Positions 47,658-55,837 of a DNA stretch of 64,000 nucleotides are shown in pieces. How positions within the stretch are numbered: position 1 is the stretch's first letter; every line of letters begins with the position of its first letter. Both the position numbers and the translations under genes were made by a program. The notes under the pieces are model-generated. The model ran no database searches. It saw only the letters and a program-made list of their open reading frames with translations, and was not told where the DNA came from. Where the stretch lies: contig NZ_CP038462.1 of assembly GCF_004777465.1 (NCBI RefSeq), positions 1,798,001 to 1,862,000 of the forward strand. The letters run 5' to 3'. Source of the stretch: Nocardioides daphniae. GTDB taxonomy: Bacteria; Actinomycetota; Actinomycetes; Propionibacteriales; Nocardioidaceae.

Positions 47658-47906
47658 ATGAACCTGTACGTGGTTCCCGCCGTGATGGGCCTCGGCCCGA
47701 CCGAGCTCATCATCATCGCCCTGGTCATCGTCCTGCTCTTCGGCGCCTCCAAGCTGCCGGAGCTCGCGCGCGGCAGTGGCCGGGCGCTGCGGATCTTCAA
47801 GGCCGAGACCAAGGGCCTGAGGGACGGCGACGAGAAGATCTCCGCCGAGCAGGTCGACGACGACGTCATCGACGTGGACTCGCCCCGCCGCGACGACAAC
47901 GCCTGA
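47658..47906 (+). CDS. tatA: Sec-independent translocase subunit TatA
   Basis: 82 aa: one membrane helix ('[20 protein letters not shown]'), the hinge '[15 protein letters not shown]', an amphipathic helix and an acidic tail ('[16 protein letters not shown]'). Forms the variable pore of the twin-arginine system for folded proteins. AAGGA lies 7 nt before ATG 47658; an internal ATG (MGLGPTEL) is possible. tatC follows 8 bp downstream. Confidence 0.92.
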   Translation: MNLYVVPAVMGLGPTELIIIALVIVLLFGASKLPELARGSGRALRIFKAETKGLRDGDEKISAEQVDDDVIDVDSPRRDDNA

Positions 47907-47914
47907 CCGCGGCG

Positions 47915-48754
47915 GTGCTGCGCGGATTCCTGGGCCTGCTGAGCAGCAAGCCCCAGCACCCCACCGGTCCCGACGGGCGGATGCCGCTCGGTGACCACCT
48001 GAGGGAGCTGCGCGCCCGCTTGCTGCGCGCGGTGCTGGTCTTCATCGCCGTCTTCATCGTCTCGCTGTTCTTCTACGAGGACCTCCTCGAGCTCGTCATG
48101 CGGCCCTACAACGACGCCCGCGAGGTGCTCGGCCAGTCCGTCGAGACCAAGGCCTACGTCAAGGGCGCCACTGGCCCGCTGCTGCTCCAGCTCAAGCTCT
48201 GCGCAGTCGCCTCGATCGTCATCACGAGCCCGTACTGGCTCTACCAGATCTGGGCCTTCATCGTGCCCGGTCTGCACCGCCACGAGAAGAAGTGGTCGCG
48301 CATCTTCGCGGCCGTGGCCGGGCCGCTCTTCCTGGCAGGCGTGGCCATGGGCTACTACGTGCTCCCCAAGGGCCTCGAGGTGCTGATCGGCTTCACGCCG
48401 GCGGCCATGGAGAACCTCGTCGAGTTCGGCGAGTACTTCTCGTTCTTCACCCGCATGCTGCTGGTCTTCGGTGTGGCCTTCGAGATCCCGCTCTTCGTGG
48501 TCATGCTGAGCCTGGCTGGCATCGTGAGCGGCAAGACCCTGGGGCGCTACCGGCCGTGGATCATCGTCGGCACCTTCATCTTCGCCGCGGTCGCGACCCC
48601 CTCCACCGACCCCTTCTCCATGCTGATGCTGGCCCTGCCGATGCTCATGCTCTTCATGGCAGCCGAGATCCTGGCTCGCATCATCGACCGCTTCCGTGGT
48701 CGCAGGAAGGCGGCGGCCAACCAGTGGGCTGACGACGAGCTCTCCCCGCTGTGA
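47915..48754 (+). CDS. tatC: Sec-independent translocase subunit TatC
   Basis: 279 aa from GTG 47915. Six membrane helices; 'MPLGDHLRELRARLLRAVLV' is the TatC signature before helix 1, and 'YWLYQIWAFIVPGLHRHEKK' is the conserved loop before helix 3. TatC binds the twin-arginine signal peptide. Same operon as tatA; the stop overlaps the next gene's GTG (GTGA). Confidence 0.93.
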   Translation: MLRGFLGLLSSKPQHPTGPDGRMPLGDHLRELRARLLRAVLVFIAVFIVSLFFYEDLLELVMRPYNDAREVLGQSVETKAYVKGATGPLLLQLKLCAVASIVITSPYWLYQIWAFIVPGLHRHEKKWSRIFAAVAGPLFLAGVAMGYYVLPKGLEVLIGFTPAAMENLVEFGEYFSFFTRMLLVFGVAFEIPLFVVMLSLAGIVSGKTLGRYRPWIIVGTFIFAAVATPSTDPFSMLMLALPMLMLFMAAEILARIIDRFRGRRKAAANQWADDELSPL

Positions 48755-49191
48755 CCTCAGCGCCGCTGCACCTCGTCGAGTCGGACCCCTTCGACCTGCC
48801 CGAGTGGCTGGGGGAGCGCGACGTTGTGTGGCGCCCCGAGCGCGGGCTGCGGACCGGGCACCTGGTGCCGGGCCACCTCTTCTCGCCCTCCGGCGTCGAG
48901 GTCGTCCCGGTCGCCTGCGACCTGCTCGCCGTCGACGAGGCCTACCCCGTCCCGGTGACGGGGCCCGAGGTCCGCGTGCGCGCCCACCAGGTGTGGAGGC
49001 ACGGACAGGTGTTGCTCACCACCCACGGCGAGCGCCTCACCCTGGCGGTCCCGGGCACCGAGTTCAGCGCCGACCTTGCGCTGGAGTGCCTCGACCGGCT
49101 CGCGCTGGCCGTGGGCGCCTCACCCGACAACTACTCGGCCCTGCTGCGGATCGGGCAGCGCCGCGGACGCGGAAGGCGTTCCACGGGTTAG
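48751..49191 (+). CDS. Hypothetical protein between tatC and lipid kinase
   Basis: 146 aa, family not recognised. Soluble, no signal peptide: 'HLVESDPFDLPEWLGERDVV', 'GHLVPGHLFSPSGVEVVPVA', 'DEAYPVPVTGPEVRVRAHQV', ending in a basic tail ('IGQRRGRGRRSTG'). GTG 48751 overlaps the tatC stop by 4 nt, so it is translationally coupled to the Tat genes. Its TAG stop (49189-49191) is also the first half of the next gene's -10 box. Function unknown. Confidence 0.7.
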   Translation: MTSAPLHLVESDPFDLPEWLGERDVVWRPERGLRTGHLVPGHLFSPSGVEVVPVACDLLAVDEAYPVPVTGPEVRVRAHQVWRHGQVLLTTHGERLTLAVPGTEFSADLALECLDRLALAVGASPDNYSALLRIGQRRGRGRRSTG

Positions 49192-49194
49192 TGT
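49189..49194 (+). promoter_or_regulatory. -10 box TAGTGT containing the previous stop codon
   Basis: TAGTGT, 7 nt, GTG 49202 of the lipid kinase. Confidence 0.5.
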
Positions 49195-49201
49195 CCCTCG
49201 C

Positions 49202-50083
49202 GTGAGCGCCCCCATCCGCGAAGTCGCCCTGATCGCCAATCCGTCGTCGGGGCGTGGCCGAGGGGGGCGTGTGCGCACCCAGGTGGCGGCCCGGCTCAGG
49301 GCCGGCGGTCTTCGCGTCCGAGACCTCTGGGCCCGCGACCCGGAGCACTTCGTCGAGCTGGCTCGGGCTGCCGTGCGTGACGGCGTCGACGGCCTCGTCG
49401 TCTGTGGCGGTGACGGGACCTTCCACCTCGGACTCCAGGCCGTCGCTGGCACCGACACCCCCATCGGCCTCGTCCCGGCGGGCACGGGCAACGACGTGGC
49501 CCGCTACTTCGGCGTCCCGCGGCGCGACCCCGACGCCGCCGCCGACCTCGTCGTGGCCGGGCGTACGCGGAGCAGCGACCTCGCTCGCACCGGCGACCGC
49601 TGGTTCATGACCGTGCTCGCTGCCGGTTTCGACGCCGTGGTCAACGAGCGCGCCAACCGGATGACCTGGCCCCGTGGGCAGATGCGCTACAACATCGCCA
49701 CCGTCGCCGAGCTGCGGACCTTCTCGCCGCTGCCCTACGTGCTCGACCTCGACGGCACCACCGTCGAGCTCGACGCGATGCTGGTGGCGGTCGGCAACGG
49801 GCCCTCCTTCGGCGGGGGCCTGCGGATCTGTGAGGGCGCTGACCTGCACGACGGGCTCCTCGACGTGGTGGTGATCAAGCCGCTGTCCCGACTCGAGCTG
49901 GTGCGCACCTACCCGAAGCTCTTCTCGGGCACCCACGTCACGCACCCGCAGTACGAGCACCACCGGGTCCGCCGCGTCACCGTGGCCGCCCCCGGCGTGG
50001 TCGGTTATGCGGACGGGGAGAGACTGGGAGCGCTGCCGTTGACCGTCGAGTGCGTCCCCGACGCTGTGAAGGTGTTCTCATGA
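49202..50083 (+). CDS. Diacylglycerol/lipid kinase (DagK family)
   Basis: 293 aa. Phosphorylates a lipid such as diacylglycerol with ATP. 'VALIANPSSGRGRGGRVRT' (phosphate loop), 'GLVVCGGDGTFHLGLQAVAG' (GGDGT), 'IGLVPAGTGNDVARYFGVP', and 'ATVAELRTFSPLPYVLDLDG' and 'MLVAVGNGPSFGGGLRICEG' from the C-terminal beta domain. Start GTG 49202 is fixed by the TAGTGT box. The stop overlaps the helY ATG (ATGA). Confidence 0.87.
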   Translation: MSAPIREVALIANPSSGRGRGGRVRTQVAARLRAGGLRVRDLWARDPEHFVELARAAVRDGVDGLVVCGGDGTFHLGLQAVAGTDTPIGLVPAGTGNDVARYFGVPRRDPDAAADLVVAGRTRSSDLARTGDRWFMTVLAAGFDAVVNERANRMTWPRGQMRYNIATVAELRTFSPLPYVLDLDGTTVELDAMLVAVGNGPSFGGGLRICEGADLHDGLLDVVVIKPLSRLELVRTYPKLFSGTHVTHPQYEHHRVRRVTVAAPGVVGYADGERLGALPLTVECVPDAVKVFS

Positions 50084-52848
50084 GCTCTCCCTCCGAGGCG
50101 TACTCCAAGTTCCGTGCCGGGCGCGCCCACCCGGCCGTGGCCGAGTTCGTCGACCTCTACCCCTTCGGGCTCGACGACTTCCAGGTCCGCGCCTGCCGCG
50201 AGATCGAGGACGGCCACGGCGTCCTGGTCGCCGCGCCGACCGGGTCCGGCAAGACCGTGGTGGGCGAGTTCGCCGTCCACCTCGCGCTGCGCGAGGGGCG
50301 CAAGTGCTTCTACACGACCCCCATCAAGGCGCTGTCGAACCAGAAGTACCACGACCTCGTGGCCCGTCACGGCAGCGAGAACGTCGGCCTGCTGACCGGC
50401 GACAACTCGGTGAACGGCGAGGCGCCCATCGTCGTGATGACCACCGAGGTCCTGCGCAACATGCTGTACGCGGGGTCCCGCACGCTGCTGCAGCTCGGCT
50501 ACGTGGTGATGGACGAGGTGCACTACCTGGCCGACCGTTCCCGTGGTGCCGTGTGGGAGGAGGTCATCATCCACCTGCCCGAGTCGGTGCAGGTCGTCTC
50601 CCTCTCGGCCACCGTCTCCAACGCCGAGGAGTTCGGCGAGTGGCTGCAGACCGTGCGCGGATCGACCACGACGATCGTCGAGGAGAAGCGGCCGGTCCCG
50701 CTCTTCCAGCACGTGATGCTCGGGCGTCGCATCCTCGACCTGTTCGCGAGCTCCGACGTCGACGCCAGCGCCGGCTTCGTCAAGGAGGGGGCGCCGGTCA
50801 ACGGTGAGCTCCTGCGGGTCGCCCGTGACGACTTCGCCAGCGCACGCCTGATGCGCGACCGCCGCGCACCCAAGGGCAAGGGGCGCCCCTCGGGCGGACG
50901 ACAGGTGGGCAACGGCCGGCGCGTCTGGATCCCGAGCCGCGTCGACGTCGTCGACCGGCTGGAGCGGGAGAACCTGCTCCCGGCCATCGTCTTCATCTTC
51001 AGCCGCGTGGGCTGCGACGCGGCGGTCTCGCAGCTGCTCCAGGCCAACGTACGTCTCACGTCGCCCGAGGAGCGCGACGCCATCTACGAGATCGCCCAGG
51101 AGACCGCGCGCTCCCTGCCGGCCGAGGACCTCTCCGTCCTGGGCTACCACGAGTTCCTGGAGGGGCTCACCCGCGGCGTCGCCGCCCACCACGCCGGGAT
51201 GCTGCCAGCCTTCAAGCACCTCGTCGAGCAGCTCTTCGTACGAGGCCTGGTCAAGGTCGTCTTCGCGACCGAGACCTTGGCGCTGGGCATCAACATGCCC
51301 GCCCGCACGGTCGTCATCGAGAAGCTCTCGAAGTGGAACGGCGAGACGCACGCCGACCTGTCGCCGGGGGAGTACACCCAGCTCACCGGACGCGCCGGAC
51401 GGCGCGGGCTCGACGTCGAGGGCCACGCAGTCGTCCTGTGGCAGCCGGGCATGAACCCCGCCGAGCTCGCGGGCCTCGCCTCCACCCGCACCTACCCGCT
51501 CCGTTCGTCCTTCAGGCCGTCGTACAACATGGCGGTCAACCTCGTGCACCAGTTCGGCCGCGAACGCTCCCGCGAGCTGTTGGAGCTCTCCTTCGCGCAG
51601 TTCCAGGCCGACCGTGCCGTCGTCGGCCTCGCGCGCCAGCTGCGCAAGGCCGAGGAGGCGCTCGACGGCTACGCCGAGGCGGCGACCTGCCACGTCGGCG
51701 ACTTCATGGAGTACGCAGCGTTGCGGCGGGAGATCTCCGACGTCGAGAAGGCAGCCTCCCGGGCGCGCCGTGCGGACCGCAGGGCCGAGGCGATGGCCTC
51801 GCTCGCCACCCTGCGCACCGGTGACGTGATCGAGGTGCCGGCCGGCAAGTTCTCGGGGTGGGCGGTCGTGGTCGACCCGGGCCTGGGCAACCCTGACGAG
51901 CCGCGCCCCTACGTGCTCACCCTGGACCGCCACGCACGCCGTCTCGCGCCGATGGACTTCCCGGTGCCGGTGGAGGCGCGGACCAGGCTCAAGGTGCCGA
52001 GGGCGTTCAACGGCCGCAACCCGGCCAACCGACGTGACCTGGCGATGGCCCTCCAGGCCCGGGTGAAGGGTCTCGAGCGGAGCCGGCCGCGCAAGGGCGG
52101 CGGCAGTGACCCGGCGGTGGACGCCCAGCTCGACGAGCTGCGACGTCGGCTCAAGACGCACCCGTGCCACCAGTGCCCCGAGCGGGAGGATCACAGCCGC
52201 TGGGCCGAGCGTTGGTTCAAGCTCTCGCGTGACGCCGACACGCTCCGCCGTCGGGTCGAGAACCGCACCAACACCGTCGCCCGCACCTTCGACCGCGTCT
52301 GTACGGTCCTGACGGCGCTGCACTACCTCGACGGCGACACCGTCACCGAGCGTGGGCGGCACCTGATGCGGATCCACTCCGAGCTTGACCTGGTGGCTGC
52401 GGAGGCCCTGCGCGAGGGCACCTGGGAGAACCTCACACCGGCCGAGCTGGCCGGGGCGCTCTCGGCCCTCGTCTTCGAGGCGCGGCGTGCCGACGAGGGC
52501 TCGGCGCCTCGCGAGGCCAACGCGGCGGTCCAGCAGGCGTTGCGCGACACGGTCCGGCTGTGGCGCGAGCTCGACCACCTGGAGAAGGACCACCACCTCG
52601 ACTTCCTGCGCCAGCCCGACCCTGGGTTCGCCTGGGCGGCCTGGCGCTGGGCCGAGGGTGACGACCTGGACGACATCCTGGACGGGACCGGGCTGTCGGC
52701 CGGTGACTTCGTGCGGCTGGTCAAGCAGCTGCTCGACCTGACCGGCCAGATCGCCGAGGCGGCGGTGGGCACGCCGCTGCGGCGCACGGCGCGGGAGACG
52801 ACCCAGCTGCGCCGCGGGGTGGTCGCGCTCTCCATGGCGGGGGAGTGA
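50080..52848 (+). CDS. helY: Ski2/Mtr4-like DEAD/DEAH-box helicase HelY
   Basis: 922 aa, intact. Superfamily 2 RNA helicase: Q-like region 'YPFGLDDFQVRACREIEDG', motif I 'VAAPTGSGKTVVGEFA', motif II 'YVVMDEVHYLADRSRG', motif III 'VVSLSATVSNAEEFGEWL', motif V 'ATETLALGINMPARTVV', motif VI 'QLTGRAGRRGLDVEGHAV'. The C-terminal half has a Ski2-type helical region and a 'HPCHQCPEREDH' Cys/His motif. Probably assists RNA turnover. ATG 50080 overlaps the kinase stop. Gene order tatA-tatC-helY matches mycobacteria, as recalled. Confidence 0.92.
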   Translation: MSSPSEAYSKFRAGRAHPAVAEFVDLYPFGLDDFQVRACREIEDGHGVLVAAPTGSGKTVVGEFAVHLALREGRKCFYTTPIKALSNQKYHDLVARHGSENVGLLTGDNSVNGEAPIVVMTTEVLRNMLYAGSRTLLQLGYVVMDEVHYLADRSRGAVWEEVIIHLPESVQVVSLSATVSNAEEFGEWLQTVRGSTTTIVEEKRPVPLFQHVMLGRRILDLFASSDVDASAGFVKEGAPVNGELLRVARDDFASARLMRDRRAPKGKGRPSGGRQVGNGRRVWIPSRVDVVDRLERENLLPAIVFIFSRVGCDAAVSQLLQANVRLTSPEERDAIYEIAQETARSLPAEDLSVLGYHEFLEGLTRGVAAHHAGMLPAFKHLVEQLFVRGLVKVVFATETLALGINMPARTVVIEKLSKWNGETHADLSPGEYTQLTGRAGRRGLDVEGHAVVLWQPGMNPAELAGLASTRTYPLRSSFRPSYNMAVNLVHQFGRERSRELLELSFAQFQADRAVVGLARQLRKAEEALDGYAEAATCHVGDFMEYAALRREISDVEKAASRARRADRRAEAMASLATLRTGDVIEVPAGKFSGWAVVVDPGLGNPDEPRPYVLTLDRHARRLAPMDFPVPVEARTRLKVPRAFNGRNPANRRDLAMALQARVKGLERSRPRKGGGSDPAVDAQLDELRRRLKTHPCHQCPEREDHSRWAERWFKLSRDADTLRRRVENRTNTVARTFDRVCTVLTALHYLDGDTVTERGRHLMRIHSELDLVAAEALREGTWENLTPAELAGALSALVFEARRADEGSAPREANAAVQQALRDTVRLWRELDHLEKDHHLDFLRQPDPGFAWAAWRWAEGDDLDDILDGTGLSAGDFVRLVKQLLDLTGQIAEAAVGTPLRRTARETTQLRRGVVALSMAGE

Positions 52849-52878
52849 CGGGCGCCGAAAGGCGTCGGAGGGGTGTGG

Positions 52879-52884
52879 CAGGCT
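52879..52884 (+). promoter_or_regulatory. -10-like CAGGCT before the exonuclease gene
   Basis: CAGGCT, 7 nt, ATG 52892: first base differs from the TANNNT pattern. Confidence 0.35.
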
Positions 52885-52891
52885 GACCGCC

Positions 52892-53815
52892 ATGAGCGAC
52901 CAGCGCCTCCTCCTGCTCGACACCGCGTCGTTGTACTTCCGCGCCTTCTTCGGCGTCCCCGACACGATGAAGGCGCCCGACGGCACGCCGGTCAACGCCG
53001 TGCGCGGGCTGATGGACTTCATCACCCGCCTGGTCGAGGAGTACGAGCCCACGCACCTGGTCTGCTGCTGGGACGACGACTGGCGCCCGCAGTGGCGCGT
53101 CGACCTCGTGCCGACGTACAAGTCGCACCGCGTCGTCGAGGAGGTGCCGGGGCCGGCCCCCGACGTCGAGGAGGTGCCCGACCCGCTGCAGGTCCAGGTG
53201 CCGATCATCCGCGACGTCCTGGCTGCGTACGGGATCGCGGTGCGAGGCGTGCCCGCGATGGAGGCCGACGACGTGATCGGCACGCTGGCCACCGACGCCG
53301 GAATGCCCGTCGACATCGTCACCGGTGACCGCGACCTCTTCCAGCTCGTCGACGACCCCGCCGAGGTGCGGGTGCTCTACACGGCGCGCGGGGTGGGCCG
53401 CCACGAGCGGGTCGACGAGGAGTGGGTGCGCGCGAAGTACGGCGTCGAGGCCCACCAGTACGCCGCCTTCGCCACGATGCGGGGCGACGCCTCCGACGGC
53501 CTCCCGGGCGTGGCAGGCGTGGGGGAGAAGACGGCTGCCGCGCTGCTCGCCCAGTTCGGTTCCCTGGACGCGATCGTGGCGGCCGCCCAGGACGACGCCT
53601 CCGCGATGGCGCCCGGGCCCCGGCGCAAGGTGCTGGCCGCCCTCGACTACCTGGCCGTCGCTCCCACCGTCGTCGCGGTCCGTCGCGACCTCGACGTCGA
53701 CCGCTCCGGGCTGGAGCGGCCGAGGGGCGCTGCCTCCCCGGAGATGGTCGTGGAGCTGGAGGCGGCCTGGGGCCTTGGCTCATCGGTCGAACGGTTGAAC
53801 GCCGCGCTCTCCTGA
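52892..53815 (+). CDS. 5'-3' exonuclease (FEN1/PolI-type)
   Basis: 307 aa, like the 5' nuclease domain of DNA polymerase I but free-standing. Metal residues: 'LLLLDTASLYFRAFFGVPD', 'HLVCCWDDDWRPQWRVDLVP', 'AMEADDVIGTLATDAG', 'VDIVTGDRDLFQLVDDP', and the helix-two-turn-helix 'DASDGLPGVAGVGEKTAAAL' for DNA binding. Removes RNA primers or flaps. Same neighbour as in mycobacteria (next to helY). Intact. Confidence 0.9.
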   Translation: MSDQRLLLLDTASLYFRAFFGVPDTMKAPDGTPVNAVRGLMDFITRLVEEYEPTHLVCCWDDDWRPQWRVDLVPTYKSHRVVEEVPGPAPDVEEVPDPLQVQVPIIRDVLAAYGIAVRGVPAMEADDVIGTLATDAGMPVDIVTGDRDLFQLVDDPAEVRVLYTARGVGRHERVDEEWVRAKYGVEAHQYAAFATMRGDASDGLPGVAGVGEKTAAALLAQFGSLDAIVAAAQDDASAMAPGPRRKVLAALDYLAVAPTVVAVRRDLDVDRSGLERPRGAASPEMVVELEAAWGLGSSVERLNAALS

Positions 53816-53821
53816 GCGCAT

Positions 53822-53827
53822 TACCCT
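53822..53827 (+). promoter_or_regulatory. -10 box TACCCT of the Lrp-type gene, leaderless
   Basis: TACCCT, 6 nt, GTG 53834. Confidence 0.55.
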
Positions 53828-53833
53828 GACCCC

Positions 53834-54284
53834 GTGAACTCTCCGCAGATCGAAGCCACCGACCGCCAGATCCTTCGTTGCTGGCTGGCGACGGCCGGAT
53901 GTCTTTCACCGCGCTCGGGAAGGCCACCGGGCTGTCGACCTCGGCGGTGCACCAGCGGGTGAAGCGGCTCGAGCAGCGCGGGTGATCAAGGGCTACGGCG
54001 CCACGATCGACCACGAGCAGCTCGGACGTTCACTCACGGCCTTCGTGTCGATCACGCCGTTCGACCCGTCGCAGCCCGACGACACCCCCGAGCGGCTGCG
54101 CGACCTCGCCGAGGTCGAGTCGTGCTGGTCGGTGGCGGGCGCCGAGTCCTACATCCTCAAGATCCGGGTGGAGAACCCGTCCGCGCTGGAGGACCTGCTC
54201 GCCAGGATCCGGGCCGCCGCCAACGTCGCGACCCGGACCACCGTGGTCCTGACGACCTTCTTCGAGAACCGCCCCGCCGAGTGA
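53834..54284 (+). CDS. Lrp/AsnC-family regulator, two frameshifts
   Basis: Small amino-acid-responsive regulator. Read across the breaks: 'NSPQIEATDRQIL' then (after a one-base loss near 53877) 'LLAGDGRMSFTALGKATGLS' and 'TSAVHQRVKRLEQRG' (AsnC helix-turn-helix), then (one G lost near 53981) 'VIKGYGATIDHEQLGRSLTA', 'VESCWSVAGAESYILKIRVE' (effector-binding RAM domain), 'TRTTVVLTTFFENRPAE'. Restored ~150 aa. It lies next to the lysine aminomutase genes, so it is a good candidate for their lysine-responsive regulator (inference from position). Confidence 0.82.
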
Positions 54285-54286
54285 GG

Positions 54287-54313
54287 CACGTGGGTGCCCA
54301 CGGCACCCACGTG
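54287..54313. terminator. Bidirectional hairpin between the Lrp gene and kamA
   Basis: CACGTGGGTGCC (54287-54298) pairs perfectly with GGCACCCACGTG (54302-54313), 3-nt loop, between two converging stop codons (54284 and 54319). Confidence 0.75.
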
Positions 54314-54318
54314 TGGGC

Positions 54319-55694
54319 TCACGACTGGTTGGCCGACCACCACCGGCGCCCCTCCTCGGGGAGCGTGTGGATCGGGTCGTAGTAGGGGTAGGGACGCGCC
54401 AGGGCGTCGTCCCCTCCTCGAGGGCGGTCAGGTAGTTCTTCGTCCAGTACGAGACGCCGCGCTCGGTGTCGTACGAGTGGACCTGGTGCACCCAGCGCTT
54501 GCCGACGAACGGCACGTCGCAGACGATGCGCGGTGTGGCGAAGCCCGGCAGGTATCCCATGATCTCGTGCTGCAGCGACTGGGCCTGGGCCACCGAGACC
54601 CGCCAGTGCTCGGCGTTGGGGATCATGTCGCACATGTAGAAGTAGTACGGCGTGACGCCGGCGTCGTCGAGCAGGGCGAAGCTCAGGTCGAGCAGGTCGT
54701 GGGCAGTGGTGTTCACCCCGTCGAGCAGGACGCCCTGGTTGCGCACGTCGCGCAGCCCCGCGTCGAGCACCGCGCGGGATGCCTTGGCGACCAGGGGGGT
54801 GACCTGGTTGGCGTGGTTGGTGTGGGTGTGCAGGGCGAGCTGGACACCGCGTGACTTGGCCACGTCGCAGACCCGCGCGAGCCCGTCGAGCAGGCGGGGC
54901 TCCAGCCAGTGCTGGGGCAGGCCGATCAGCGCCTTCGTCGCCAGGCGTACGTCACGGATCGACTCGACGGTCAGGAGCTCCATCAGGAAGGACTCCAGCC
55001 GCGGCCACGGCATGTTGGCCACGTCGCCGCCGGAGACCACCACGTCGCGGACCCCGGGGGTGGCGCGCAGGTGGTCGAGCATCGCGGCCAGGCGGTCGAC
55101 GGGCTTCGCGGTGAACTTCAGCTTCTCCACCGTCGGGGTCGAGGTGCCCACCAGGTCCATGCGGGTGCAGTGGCCGCAGTACTGGGGGCAGGTGGGCAGC
55201 AGCTCGGCCAGCACCTTCGTTGGGTAGCGGTGGGTGAGTCCCTCGACCGCCCACATGTCGTGCTCGTGGAGCGAGTCGCGGGTGGCGAGGGGGTGCGACG
55301 GCCAGTCGCTGCGCCGGTCGGAGTGCACCGGGATCATGTAGCGACGGACCGGGTCGGCATGGAAGGCCTCGGTCCACGACCCCGCACCGCTCGCCTCCAC
55401 GGTGGGCACCATCGTGTTGACCATGTGCGGCGGCACGAGCATCGACATCGTCGCGAACTCGCGGCGGTCGCGCTCCAGGTCGTCGTAGAAGCTGTCGGCG
55501 ACCCGGTCGCCCAGGACCGCCCGCAGCTGGGCGGGATCCTTCACGCAGTGGGCGCGCTGCCACTGCACGTCGGTCCACTCCGCCTCCGTCACCGCGCTCC
55601 AGCCGGGGAAGCGACGCCAGTCGGGCTCGACGAGCGCACGCCGGGCGTACGAGTAGGGCTGCGGCGGGCGGTGGGCAACGGGGGCAGTGGTCAT
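54319..55694 (-). CDS. kamA: Lysine 2,3-aminomutase (KamA family), frameshifted near 3' end
   Basis: Radical SAM, PLP-dependent enzyme that converts L-lysine to L-beta-lysine. Iron-sulfur motif 'CPQYCGHCTRMD' (Cys169, Cys173, Cys176); Asp356 in 'YYFYMCDMIPNAEHWRVS' and Asp393 in 'PRIVCDVPFVGKRW' correspond to the two lysine-binding Asp residues of characterised enzymes. The usual glycine-rich PLP loop (PGGGGK) is replaced by 'PFVGK' (Lys399). A break near 54412 (one G of a five-G run missing) separates 'YLTALEEG' from 'DDALARPYPYYDPIHTLPEE'; end at 54319. Restored ~459 aa. GAGGAGG precedes ATG 55694. Lysine specificity is likely, not proved. Confidence 0.85.
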
Positions 55695-55760
55695 CGAAGG
55701 GCCTCCTCGACACGCGGGACCGTGCCGTGTTCGTGATTGTGATCCATCTCTCGTTCTGCC

Positions 55761-55830
55761 AGAGTAGGCGTAGATCCTGCGGCTTGACTATTCATACGCC
55801 GCAAGTCTTTTTGTTTGCGAGTAGATCAGG
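55761..55830. promoter_or_regulatory. Divergent kamA / kdd control region
   Basis: The 143 bp between the two start codons are clearly AT-richer than the coding DNA. They hold TGCGGC-N14-GCCGCA (55778-55803) around an AT-rich centre, TTGACT (55784-55789, possible -35 for kdd), TACTCT (55766-55761, minus strand, possible -10 for kamA), and two GTAGATC direct repeats about 50 bp apart. Plausible target of the adjacent Lrp-type regulator. Confidence 0.4.
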
Positions 55831-55837
55831 AGAAGCA

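Noticed and set aside
50005..53322. 1105-codon open frame on the minus strand
   Set aside because: Shadow of helY and the exonuclease in high-GC DNA; the product has biased composition (Gly/Arg/Val/Asp) and no motif, while both forward genes are intact and conserved.
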